NCBI RefSeq assembly: GCF_030704535.1
Contig: NC_081808.1
Location: 19,838,501-19,902,500 of the forward strand
DNA: 64,000 nt
Source: Vitis vinifera
Lineage: Eukaryota; Streptophyta; Magnoliopsida; Vitales; Vitaceae
Direction: 5' to 3'
In this document: positions 35,432 to 47,800 of the stretch, piece by piece
Numbering within the stretch: the stretch's first letter is position 1
Layout of the letters: the number at the start of each line of letters is the position of its first letter
The notes under the pieces: generated by a model
The model's input: the letters and a program-made list of their open reading frames with translations, nothing else
Databases searched by the model: none
Told to the model about the DNA's origin: nothing
Translations under genes and position numbers: made by a program

Positions 35432-36284
35432 ATGCATCGTTGCAGTAGCTCACAAGGGAACATGGCGGGTCCATGTACATGTGGGCTGTTCCACAATCAG
35501 AGCAATTCTTTCTCTATGCTCTTCTCCATGCCCAATCACAAGCCTTTCGATGAAACAGACATGTATCCGTTCACGTCCTCCTCTTCTTCTTCCGTGGATT
35601 GCACTCTTTCTCTCGGAACTCCATCCACTCGTTTAACGGACAATGATGAAAAGCGAATGCACCACGATCGACGGGCTGGTTCTTGTGTGTCTAACTTTTG
35701 CTGGGACATATTACAGTCCAAACACACGCCATCTGCACCAACTCATAAGCCCAGCCGCGGAGGAAGCAGCGGCAGCAGCAGCAACAACTCCGCCGGCGAT
35801 CCCCTCCTCGCTCGCCGTTGTGCTAACTGCGACACCACTTCTACCCCACTTTGGAGGAACGGTCCAAGAGGCCCAAAGGTGATTTCTCGATGCAACCAAT
35901 GTCTTTCTTTTTGTTTGCTTTGCCTTTTTATACTTTGAATTGAAAATTTAAAAAATAATAAATAATACTTGTGAATTGCAGTCGCTGTGCAATGCCTGTG
36001 GAATTCGATTCAAGAAAGAAGAGAGGAGAGCCACAGCCGCCGCCGCCACCACTGGTGCAACTGCAGGAGTAATGGAACCGCAACACATAATGATAAGCCA
36101 TCACAACAATTCATGGGTTCACCACTCTCAGACCCAGAAAATGCCCTGCCTCTCTCCGGCCATGGGCAACGAATTCAGGTTCATCGAGGACGACGATCGA
36201 GATTCCGATACAGGCATTCCGTTCCTCTCTTGGCGTCTGAATGTCACAGACAGGCCCAGCCTCGTCCACGACTTCACAAGATGA
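35432..36284 (+). CDS. GATA transcription factor, HANABA TARANU (HAN/GATA18) group
   Basis: Two exons, 35432-35878 and 35982-36284, encode 249 residues. The N-terminus MHRCSSSQGN with CTCGLFHNQS is the HAN-type motif; DCTLSLGTPSTRL follows at about residues 56-68. The zinc finger is C-x2-C-x18-C-x2-C (Cys130, 133, 152, 155), the class B plant form with 18 residues in the loop. The intron splits it after Lys149. The C-terminus SWRLNV-DR-SLVHDFTR is the group's conserved tail. HAN proteins are nuclear DNA-binding regulators of shoot meristem and flower boundaries. The start is the first in-frame ATG; the frame is open upstream to 35183 but has no ATG there. A Ser/Gly/Asn-rich linker precedes the finger and an acidic EDDDRDSD patch follows it. 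Confidence 0.93.
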
Positions 36285-36600
36285 AAATAACGGTCGACTA
36301 TCAAGATCATGCAGCACTGATAATGCATCACGACGACGACGACGACGATGGTGATGGCGATGGCGACGGTTATGGTCTTCAAATTCTTTTTCTTTTTTGT
36401 TGTTTTCTTTTCTCCATCTTAGATGGATGGAGTGAAAACGTGATAATTCTCTGTCCTAAATTAGTTGCTTTTCTTTTCCTCCCCTTCTTTTAACTTTTCT
36501 CGTCCAGTCCATCTAACCTTTTCGTTAGTTCACTTCCCAGTTCTCATACTGAATGAGTCGGTAATGATGATGATGATGAATCAATGATGATGAAAAGTTC
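36285..36600 (+). other. 3'UTR of the GATA gene with triplet repeats
   Basis: CGA repeats at 36331-36348 pass into GATGGC-like triplets, and ATG repeats lie at 36564-36579. No coding function is evident. Confidence 0.5.
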
Positions 36601-39246
36601 ACCGTTTGATGAGTTTGCTTGTTATATAATAACGCTGAGGTGTTTGCACACGATTATCTTAGCTTTTGAACTGGAGTTTACCTTACCTGGTCTGAAGCTA
36701 TTGGCCCTCTTTATTTTCCTGAATTACATAACTGAACAAAGGTCCCAGCACATTTCATTCTGGTGAGACACCTGACTCTCCAATTGCATTTTCTCTGCAC
36801 TGCGCCCTGTGGTCCAGAGCTAACATGGGATGGTGTTGTCCGATTCACTCACATATCTGACCATCCAATGGGGATGCTGCAGAGGTTCTACACTAATCAA
36901 AGCCTCCCTTCAAAGCCTGATTAATTAAAACCATATAAGATAATATAATTCTACTTAACTATTCCTTTTCATTTGAGTTTTCAACTCAAGATGACTCCCA
37001 TATTTTATTTCTGGAACTCAAATTAACATGATGCCAACAAGAAATTTTGTCCTGTCTTTGACCTATTCTATAACCATGATATATGTGGTTGTCTCTATGT
37101 ATTTTGTGTATGAAATATTAAAATTAAAGGACGGTCTAATTTTTCAAGCTTTTTGTGCATTTGGTGTAGTTAATTTTGGGTCAAACTAATATGTATACAA
37201 ATAATTACAGACAGTCCTTTCCCTTTTTCTTTTCCTTTGTCAATGTTAAATTCGGATGGCTCCTTTTCAGAGAGAAGGATGGGGCCATTTTAATCCGTAT
37301 GGGAAAGGGATAGCTTGTAGAGAGTGGTGGATTGAGACACACGACTACATAAAAGATGGTCCATCTCAAACCTAACTGATACACTTGGGTGGGCAAAAAA
37401 CTTTCCAGTCAATTATTCTTCCTGATGGAACAAGTCATATATGCGGACGACTCATTACACAACAAAACAATCTGTTTCTACTTGAATTTCCTTCTCTGAA
37501 AGGATGCATCGAAAGATATGTTGATTATCTCGATATGTAGTTTTCAATTTGTACCCTTTATGTTGATGACTTGCTAATGCATGGAAGCTAAGTAAGGTGG
37601 TGAATGATGGAATGAAATGTGGACGGAGGACACGAATTCGTCTAGGACAAAAGAGACTGGCTATAGCAGCCTTGGCAGGGCTTGACAGGTGGGGGCACAG
37701 AGGGCAAGATTGTAATGAAGAGGAGTATCGAGGTTGATGTTTCAAGGACACATAATGGCATTTTCACTAAACTAAAAGGGCATGCATTTATAGGGCTATA
37801 GGAGTATGGTTCTTGGTAATGCTATGAAAATAAAAGAATCATCCATAATCTGATTAAGGAATATTGGATTTTTTTTTCTTTTTTTACCATTTACATGGGG
37901 ATAGCAAGCCCAGTTGTACTGATGGCCGCAGACTGACATTCATCATAGCAGAATGAACATTTTTGCTATAATATCCGTATTGGCCGGTTGCCCTAAAATC
38001 ATTGGAAAATGGAAATATATGAATAGCTAGCAAGTCTCTGATGGCTAAAGACACTGCAAGCTGAGTAGTATTTATGTGATTCTTCTGCAATCCCATCTAC
38101 CTTAGACCTCAACAATCCAATACAAAACCGCCCGCCTACCTGCCTTAGACCTGAGTCCAGTATTCAGGAGTGGTTTTATCCTGGTTTGTCTGCTTTCGGG
38201 TTTAATTTCAATAACTAATCCTCCTCTGCAGTTCTGCCAAAAACAAAGAAGTGGAGTTTTTACCATGGTGTGGTCATATGCAGAAGTAGAATGATTAGGG
38301 AACTGCAAAGTCACGTGTCTAAGTCCATGTGATGCAATTGATGGGATGGTCAAGGAATATCTTATAGTGGTTAATGAATTTGGACTGGTTACAAAGCCTC
38401 AACCATCTTCGATCCGTCCCAGTACAGCACTTTGAGCCAGAATAGGCCGGTTTGAACCTTGAGGCTCTATCGATCATTAATGATACAAAGCCATGCTTCT
38501 GTGGTTCTAGCTTACTGGGATAAAGTGTATCATTCCCCAAGTATCAGAATATGCATGATTTTCCACCGTTAGTGGCACACTTTTATCAGGGCCAGCCGGC
38601 CAGGTAACTCGTCAACTAAAAGTGGTCCAGCCGCCCATCATTCGATTTGGGCTTAATCCATGTGAGCAGAACCAAGGCCCCTTAGTTGCCTCCAAGTTCC
38701 AACAGTATGGAGGATTTTGTTCTTATTATTCTATTCTAATTTTTTCCTCAAGCCTCCTCCCAGACCGCTGGGCCGGAACTGGTGTATGAGGTATTATCCT
38801 CTTCTGAAGTTCTGGTAGAAGTCCTCTTAATAAGGAGGTTGAAAATCTCTTCCTGAGCCATACCAATTACCCCTTAATTATTGGCTGATCCCAAGAAATG
38901 CTAACGCAGGTTTCTAAAATTAAGAAGGAGAAAATTTGCTGGTTGCAATCTGACTTGGCTGATCCCAAATCAAATAAAAGCTCAAGACAATTTGAAACCA
39001 AGACTCAAATCAAGATTCAAGAATTCATTGTTATTAACTTTTTATATTAGTAACAAACTTACATATATTTAAATTATTTATTTTTTATATAAAAAATTAT
39101 AATAAAATAATATATAAAAATAATTTATTAACTTTAAATTCATTTTTACCTTTTTTATTTTATATTTTTCCTCAAAATTTTCAAACCAAGCCTAATCTTA
39201 CTTAATTTCCTTTTTGTCTTCTTCACCAAGGTGAGGCTTTTGATGG
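36600..39246. other. Intergenic DNA; no gene recognised
   Basis: Composition is mixed, with several open frames below 100 codons that have no domain. The block 38100-38560 is less AT-rich than its surroundings and could be regulatory or transcribed non-coding DNA, but I see no diagnostic motif. Confidence 0.35.
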
Positions 39247-39253
39247 AAGTAAT

Positions 39254-39864
39254 TTGGGGTGTAAGTAAAACCAAAAAAAGTGATAAAACCCATCCAAACC
39301 AACCAAAATAAATCATATTGGTTTGGTTTTAAAAAATAATTGGTTCGGTTTTCAAAAATAAAAAAGGTCGGTTTGGTTTGAAAATTTTGAAAATCGATCT
39401 TATCAGTTCCGATTTTCTTGTCTCATAACCAATAAAATTTGAATCAAACCGATATTCTAAAACTTATATATAATTGTTTGATATTTGATAATTTTTTTTA
39501 TATTAGATTCTATTAAAGTAATTCATTATTTTTATATTATGGTTAAATTAATTCTAAATGCATTTAATATATTTTTAACATCAAATCCAAGTTGGTTTCG
39601 ATTTATTTTAAAAACAAATCAAACTTGGGACCTTATGTAAACTCAAAGTAATAGGATTTGAGTTTAAAATAAATACAAATCTACAACTAGGTTTAAGATT
39701 AAAAAAGTTATTAAGTTGGGTCAAAATCAATTCACGAAAATTAAACCAAATTGACTTCAAAAGGCTTAGTTTGATTCAATTTTTATCGCATATAAACTGA
39801 TTATATTGGTTCAATTCATTTTTTATTCAAAAACCGACTGAATCAACCTTATTTATACCCCTGA
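39254..39864. mobile_element. hAT-like MITE, about 611 bp
   Basis: The left end reads TTGGGGTGTAAGTAAAACC and the right end, reverse-complemented, reads TCAGGGGTATAAATAAGGTT, an imperfect terminal inverted repeat around GGGGT-TAA-TAA. AAGTAAT lies directly outside both ends (39247-39253 and 39865-39871), a 7-bp match close to the 8-bp duplication of hAT elements. The interior is non-coding and rich in AACCAA/TTGGTT words that can pair. A related internal block lies at 8245-8350. Confidence 0.6.
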
Positions 39865-39871
39865 AAGTAAT

Positions 39872-42378
39872 GAAAAATTGTGGATACAACAAGAGATTTG
39901 ATCCGACCAACTTTTATGCTAATTATTTTGGACATGTAATCTTGCTTTGGATCGTGATATGTATACTCAAGGCCTTATATATGGCCGTTTTGGGGATTAA
40001 ATGTTGAATTTGGTCTTGCTATATTTCTTCTTACCACATAAGATAATAATCTTTGAATTAGTCGCTTCCATTGTTCTCTACTATTATTTGTATCTTTGGA
40101 TTTGGTTGGGTGATGACTAGTCTAGTTCAAATCATGGTTTCATAGTGAGGTGAGCTTGGCGTCTGTGACCTCTTGTGTGAACCCTTTGCAGTTTAGGTAG
40201 TTGAACTACAAATTCAAGATGTGGCAAATAACTTATAAGAAAATTCTCAAGTTCTAATAGGAGGTCTAAATAAAAGTTTGATTAAAAAAAAAAAAAAGCA
40301 AATCTTAAAAAATAAAAAAGAAGTCTCTTAAGGACAAAAATTTTAAACTAGAGAGATAAATTGTTTACACTAATAAAATAATTTATTTATTTTTTAAATT
40401 AAGATAACCAATATCTTAAATTGGGAATTTAAATTCGAACATGAGATTTTGTAGGATCAAGAAGTTACTCAAAATTCTACTAAGAGAAAACTCAAAAATT
40501 AAGGAAAAATTTTCAGATATTCTTTGACATGTAGGTATTAAACACGATACAAAAATATCTTTTATGCACTTTCAATATTAAAAATAATTAAAAATATATA
40601 TATTTCTTTTTTTAAAATGCAAAGTGAAACCTTCATAAGTTCACTCAAGAACAAATCATTTTCTATTTTTGATTAAACTCATTTCCTAGAATACTAATCG
40701 TGATCCTCTGTTGTACCAAAATAGTGCTATAGCCTAGTTAAGTGGTGATTTTGGTTAAAAAATAAAAAAATAAAAACTATAAAAAGAGTTATTATGGTTA
40801 TTATAATATTTTAGGTATTGTCTTTAGGAGTTGACCAAAGAAATTAAATTGTCAAACTTGCTTAACTCCTAAAATAAAAACAATGTAAGAATTGATTTTA
40901 TGAATTAGAATTATATAACTTAATTAAGAAGACTAATTTAATAACTAAATAAATATTTATTTTTACGTAATCAACTTAAGTATGAGATTTACACAGTCCG
41001 ACTTCAAGAATAAAAGTTGAAGCTAACAAAGGTTTCTCACCTCTGATGATCTTAAGGTTTTTAAGGTCTTTAATCAATCAAGATCAACTTGAGTCATAAA
41101 TTTCACAATTGCATCTGAAACATAATTTTTCATCATTTCATTAACTTTGATTTATATTCTACGCTTACTTATGTATAATATCTAGTCGAATAATTATCAT
41201 CAAATAAATGAAATTTAACTTAAATTCAAGTCTTGACTTTTTAATCATTTCTATTTCTTATACTTTCATCTCAGAATAGATAATGATAAGAATAATCGGG
41301 ATAACTAATAGGGGCCGGTGCTAAGAATCATTAATATTCAATATAGTATTATTATATCATATTCTAATCCAAATTAATAAGAAGAGTATTGTAATATCAT
41401 AATTAATGCCTTAAACCATTCAATAATTTCATTGTTATGCTTTTTTTTTTGTGCATTATTCCTCCATATTTTTAATTTAGGTTTTCACACTTCATACCCC
41501 AGTTCATGATACTATATATACCATGACGCATTCTAGAAATATTAACATCTCCTACATAATAAAACGATAGGTTATAAAATAACACTTCATGAAAGTATCG
41601 TCTTATGTTTTTTCTTAATGTCTTTTAGAGGTAAGTTTAAGATTTCAACCTATGAAAGTTTAATGATTTAACCTATCAGTTATGAAGAGATTCAATTTAT
41701 TGAAAGTGGTTTCACCTGCCATACCATAATTCTCATTAATTAAATTCCCATTATTTGGTGCATTGTCAGAACAAAACCACATAACAAGTACATTAAGAAG
41801 AATAAAACAAAGTTAAAGGCAGAGTGGGAAGGAGTAGGTAGAAGTTGACCAAGTCAAGGCCCTAATTGGACACGCAATATTAATCTTGATTTCTTAAGTA
41901 TACATAGGACAAGCCGCACACCCTTGACTCCATTCCCAAGTATGTACATGTTCTCCGCCACCACAACTTCAAAAGATGAAGCCAAGAGTAGGCAGTGCAG
42001 TTGATCAAAATCAAACCACCTTCTGTATTGTGAGGATATGGATTAAAAAAAAATCTGAAGGCGAACTCCTAAGCTAACAACTGTTGACATACACAAGCAA
42101 ATATGAGATTTCGTGCAAGTAAACATGGACTTTCAGGTCATGGTCATATTGATGGGGCCATCAACCGGCATTTAAGAAATATAGGAGTGCAGTTGGGTTT
42201 AATGCGTTCAGCCAATAATAAAGCTGTATTCTGAATTGCCTCCATTCAATTGGAATCGGATAACTGCCCGGCACCAAACATGTCTCTCCTTCCTCATTTA
42301 AAAGCTATCTTGGTTCATTGCTAGTCATAGACTCATAGTACAGGGGGAGAGCCAGGCTGAGAGATATAGAGCGGAGAG
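39872..42378. other. AT-rich intergenic DNA and promoter of the hydrolase gene
   Basis: No gene is supported. The last 150 bases before 42379 are less AT-rich and include TTTAAAAGC near 42297, a weak TATA candidate. Confidence 0.4.
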
Positions 42379-44375
42379 ATGGTGAACCTGGTAGCAGCGC
42401 AGAAGCCATTGCTGCATGGGCTGATGAAGATGGCGGGGGTGAGGCCCCACATGGTGGAGATCGAGCCAGGCACGGTCATGAACTTCTGGGTTCCGTGCGA
42501 GACTGTTGAGAAGCCCAAAAAGAAGGGAGACATCAGCAGCTTGAGAAAACCAACCAAACCCGTTGTGGTCCTGGTGCACGGCTTCGCTGCTGAGGGTATT
42601 GTCACATGGCAATTCCAGGTGGGTGCTTTAACTAAAAAGTACTCGGTCTACGTCCCGGATCTTCTATTCTTCGGTGATTCTACCACGGACAAGTCCGACC
42701 GGTCGCCGACTTTTCAGGCGGAATGTTTGGAGAAGGGGCTGAGAAAGCTTGGAGTGGAGAAGTGTACAATCGTGGGGTTCAGCTATGGTGGGATGGTGGC
42801 GTTCAAGATGGCGGAGTTGCACCAGGACTTGGTTCAGGCGGTGGTGGTGTCGGGTTCCATCTTGGCCATGACTGACTCGATCAGTGAAGCCACTCTTCAG
42901 AGGCTTGGGTTCGCTTCTTCTTCGGAGCTGTTGCTGCCCACCTCCGTCAAGGGCCTTAAAGCCCTTCTCTCTGTTGCAGCTCACAAGAAGCTTTGGTTCC
43001 CGGATCGCCTTCACAAGGACTACCTTGAGGTTTGTACTGCTACTACTACCACTCTTATGCTGTTACTGTTTCCATTTCGATTGAAGCTTCTGCAGTTGGT
43101 TTTCTTTCTCTGGTCAATTTAATTATTCCACGAAAAAGGAAAAAAAACAAAGGGTTTCCATAAATTCTTACATGAAAGCTACATGTGCAACAAATTCACC
43201 CTTGTTCCTGCCCAAACTACACCCAACCTCTTCAGTCTTCACCTTGTGTTCAAGTTTGGTAAATTCTATTTGGATCTCCTTGGTAAATGAAGAATGTTTG
43301 CTTTTTTAATGATTTATGGGTACATAATTAGATATATGAACTCGGTCAGGTTTCACACTCTTTTGCTTTCCTTGGGAAAATAAGGCAGGTTCCACGTTTC
43401 TTTTTTATACTTTTCCACCCAACAAGTTACTACAAATTATTAATCCAAGTATTAGAGCTACTAATTTTGATGAAACAATAAAGGAAGGGTCCAAATCGCT
43501 GTCACTTTCAAAGAAGAATTACTGAAATGGTAGGTGCCACACCCACACCCATGCCATGACACCGCTGGTCTTGGTTGAACCAACTATTCCTAGTCTGTGT
43601 TCCAACAGCGACAACGAGGCACGAGTCTGCCCACATCAGCATGTTTTTAGATTACAGCCTGGATACTCATTTATTCGAGCCTCATCTAATTCATATCATC
43701 ATTTCTTACAACAACCAAAGCGGCCGCCACAATCAAGTATTTACACATCTGGTTGAACATATATTCGAATAAGTACATCCATAAACATCACCCTTTTATG
43801 TGGTCTTCCAAGGATAGTTTTGGTGGTTGATACTGACTGATGTCCCAACAGGTGATGTTCACAAACAGGCAGGAAAGGGGTGATCTCCTAGAGGCTTTGG
43901 TGGTCAGCACCAAGGATACCAACGTACCCAATTTCCCACAGGTAATATGGACTCTGCCCTAAATGCAACCATTTCATTTATCATTCCCTCTTTGGCCTTC
44001 CCGGAGAGTGACACTTGTTCCCTTTCTTCACTCAGAAAATACATCTCTTATGGGGGGAGAACGATCAGATTTTCAAGCAGGAGCTTGCCCATAACATGAA
44101 AGAGTATGTGTATTAGATTCAACTGCCAGCATAAATTAAGTTGATTTGAATCTCACAATATCACTAATTACACACGCCAACAACAAATGGGTTATATTAA
44201 TTTTAAGCACTACTCATGGATCTATTTATATGATCACAGGCAGCTAGGAGACAAGGCCACATTTCAAGGTATAAAGAAAGCCGGTCACCTGGTTCACCTG
44301 GAGAGACCCTGTGTCTATAATAGGCATCTCAAGCTGTTCCTTGCTTCCCTGAACACAGATGGAGCCCCAAAATGA
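42379..44375 (+). CDS. Alpha/beta-hydrolase fold protein
   Basis: Four exons, 42379-43029, 43852-43941, 44036-44103 and 44240-44375, encode 314 residues with the frame closing exactly. The catalytic triad is visible: Ser135 in the nucleophile elbow GFSYGG, Asp257 in LLWGENDQIF, and His286 in KKAGHLVHLERP. The oxyanion-hole segment VLVHGFAAEG is at about 64-73. A cap region with VSGSILAM and SVKGLKALLS lies between the elbow and the acid. This is the plant family of soluble esterase/lipase-like hydrolases that often start MVN; the substrate is not predictable from sequence, so neither hormone receptor nor lipase function should be assumed. No signal peptide is clear. The gene converges with the sugar-transporter gene, whose stop lies 387 bases away. 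Confidence 0.92.
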
Positions 44376-44690
44376 TGAAATCTACTGCATTTCTGCTACC
44401 TAAAGCACTGCTCAGCGCCAATGAGGAATGAGGAGTGTTCATTGCGTTCTATTCAAATAAAACTGTATCGTGCCTTTGCTAAAGGAAAGAGTATTTAATG
44501 AGTTTGGGCAATTCTTTTTTATTTATTTATTTATTTGTTTCCTTGATAAAAAATTAACCAACACAACTGTTATGGCAGAGAGCCTAAAAAATACACAAGG
44601 TTTCATGCAACAACACTAAATGCAAACTGAACCTATACATGGTGACGGAGGCATGTATGATACGGAAGACGTATACATGCTTGAGAAAAC

Positions 44691-44818
44691 AAATTCATCT
44701 GAAGGGTGTTGTGTTTCTTCCAGATTTCTCCTTTGGTTTCAGGAACACAGAGCAAGCAAATTCATCTGAAGGACCGCTGAATTTCTTCCAGGGTTCTTCC
44801 TTTGGTTTCAGGGACCCA
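44691..44818. repeat. Tandem duplication of the transporter's terminal coding segment (67-bp period)
   Basis: The block 44758-44818, which encodes the last residues of the transporter on the minus strand (VPETKG to stop), is repeated in diverged form at 44691-44750, just downstream of the stop codon. Shared words are AAATTCATCTGAAGG, TTTCTTCCAG and CCTTTGGTTTCAGG. Confidence 0.8.
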
Positions 44819-47800
44819 AAGTGTCACAAACACTATGGTAAAAGCAGTCATTAATGTGTAAATAGCGAAGGTCCCTGTTGACATTAAAGATGCTGCATTA
44901 GTTACAATAATACATTCACATGTCAGCAGAGAGAGAGAGAGGGGAGAAAAATACCTCCTTTGCTCCAACTCAGGAGTAGGTTTGCAGTCATTGTAACTGC
45001 CCATGATGTTAGCCAATTTGCCAATGTTGCGATGCTGCCTGCAAGTCCTTTAATACTCACTGGAAGTATCTGAATCCAATTCAGAACATAAGAGAGCTCA
45101 TAAGATAGTTGTTCCTACCAATATAATTTCATTAAAATTGGCACTTCATTCTTTGGAAGGTTCAAGTTCCATGCAAAACCATTTCAAATGTGTACATAAA
45201 TGATCAATCATTGTGAGAATATCCAAAATCTATAATTTTGAATTTTGTGACAAAGAGATTCCAAAACATGAGTTAAAATTCAAATACATGAGTTGAAACT
45301 CCGAGTCCTAGCTCAGAATCAATCAGACAGCAGAAATATCTAATACTGCCAGATGTCCTTATAAGATTAGCGGTACTTTTCAAGTTCATGATTTCTATAC
45401 CTTTGAAAGAAATCACTCACCAAATGTATTTAACACTGAGCTATGTGTTGAGCAGGTGGTGTATCTATGCAAACATAAAAATTACTTCAAAACCAGCTTC
45501 AACTGGTTGATGCTTTAGCTACCAAAACTCAGTTGATGACTAGTAAAGTCACTGCTAGAAGTGACTCTCTACCAATTGAATTCCTCATCAGATAGTTTAT
45601 AGCATCGAAGACCTTTTGTGCCAAATTTGGGAAAAGCTTTTCTGTCCTTTATATAAAGTCTAGTATTTCATACCTCGGACATTATAACCCAAGGAATGGC
45701 TCCAACTCCTAGAGAGAAGGTAATTACCAAAGCCTGGAAAGAGATGGCAGGACATAACAGAATTGAGAAACATCATTAAAAACACAGTTAAGAAAACACT
45801 AAAGGCCAAGCTACATAAGAAGTCATACCACAAGCCCAACAAGTGAAAGGATTCCCAATATGCTATAAAATCGAGAGTCTTCTGAAATGACATCCTGGTA
45901 ACATTGAAGAAGAAGAAGAAGTCCAACCATCATAAAACAGACCAAACATGAAAAAATAAAAATAAAAAATCCCTTCATGCATGATGCATGAACCCTTCAC
46001 ACTGACATTCAGCAGTTTCACGTGCCTACATAAAATGCAGAACCAAGATGGACATTACTGACCTTCAGGTAAAATGCAACTGAGACAAGGAGGAGGCTAA
46101 GAGTCATTCCAGAGGAGGATACCTGTGCCAAATGGTTGCAGATTTCAAATTTTGTTTACTTTCTGTTTTTCTTCCAGTTAATGTACATAAACAAACTCTA
46201 AATAAAGAAAGAACTCAGACGCACTATGAGAAGAAGCCTGCGCCCAGCTTTGTCCACCAACCAAGTAGTGACCCCAGTGGCAATGACCTACATATATGAC
46301 AGGCTCTTATGAACTAACTCTAATAAATATTCTTTTGGAATATTAAAATATCTGGGTAAAAATGCACAGCATTAGATGTAGCAATTTATATATTACCTGA
46401 ATAACCCCAAGTCCAACTGTTGCAATATCACTCGATGAAATCCCTGTCCAAATTTAAGGCAACTAAATAAGGCGTCAAATTCAGTGTTGGAAGGCAAGGC
46501 ACTTTCTATATTATTGCCAACACAGCATAGGCAACTCCAGATGACTATATAGATCAACCAAGATTTCATACATGAACAAAAAGGTAAAACAAAACTGATC
46601 TAACTCTCAAGTAGACGTACACAGTGCAATATATTATCAGAGTAGAACAGATTTCTATATACTATCAGAGCAGATGCCCCTTCTCAATTTCATGGTTACA
46701 ACAGTGGCAAGGGGTTGGGTTAAGGATGTGGGAGGTTCCAGTTTCAAACCCCAGCAGGAAAAGAAGAATACGGAAAAAAAAAAAACTATTAAACAAAAAG
46801 TTCATTACAGTGTCAAGGACCAAATTTGTTATGTTCTGCAGTGCAATGAGAGTCAGGGGAAAAAACAAGAAATACAAAGAATACACTAGCAATGTCTACG
46901 TGTCAAAAAGAGAGAAAAGCAAGCAAGAGAATAAAGCATTGTTACTGTCTAGAACGCTGGATTTGTAGCTGACTTAAGTTAACTAAACTTCACCCTTGCA
47001 GCCTGAAGTGGCTGCATGCAAACACAAGCCCACCTTTGCATGCTTGATTGCCAGTTTTTATCACTACATTATTCTGTTTTCTACTGAAATGACAAAGGTG
47101 ACATCACTGCAGGTGATGTGGCACCAACCTCATGCGATATGATTAGACTATGACACATGTCAATCTTAAAACCTTACCTGAAAGGAGGTTCAAAAAATTA
47201 AAAAACACCATCTACCATGTACTTGGAACATGTGTCACACAGAGGCACCAATGCACATCAAGATTGAACAATTGAGACCTCGAGGTGAGGCACAGATCTC
47301 ACTCTCAAAGACACTGTTAAGGTATTAAGCGATTGTAAGGCACACTTCAACATTCTTGAGGATCATACACCTGAAAAATACACCTTGAACAATTGCCACA
47401 AACTAGAGGCTTCTCATCACAACTTTGAAAGCTAAAATTTTCTTTCAAAATTTTTATTTTTTTCAGATCAAACACTTTATTTTATATATATATATATATA
47501 TAATGTTGCGAATTGGTTACTTGTCTTCTCACAGAGGTTAATTTTCACATCAAACTGGATTCAGTATAAATGGAAAAGGAACATGCATTGGCATGCCTCA
47601 TGTCAATTATGGAAGATGATTGCTATAAGGACCTCAAGTGTAAATTTCTGTAATACTTAAAGGCAACCAGGTGACTCTTCCTTACATTTATCTGCTTACA
47701 ATAGCTTTGTTTGTAAATTTAACTGATATCCCAAATCATCATATTTCACAAAAATCTAATTTTAGACAATGATGAACAGTATAATTTCATGCAGCCATAT

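Noticed and set aside
42664-43014. 116-codon minus-strand frame over the hydrolase exon
   Set aside because: A shadow of the real plus-strand exon, whose catalytic motifs and exon frame are clear.
46704-46790. Possible tRNA-derived SINE (GTTTCAAACCCC and poly-A) in a transporter intron
   Set aside because: The B-box is imperfect, the A-box is not convincing, and no flanking target duplication was found.
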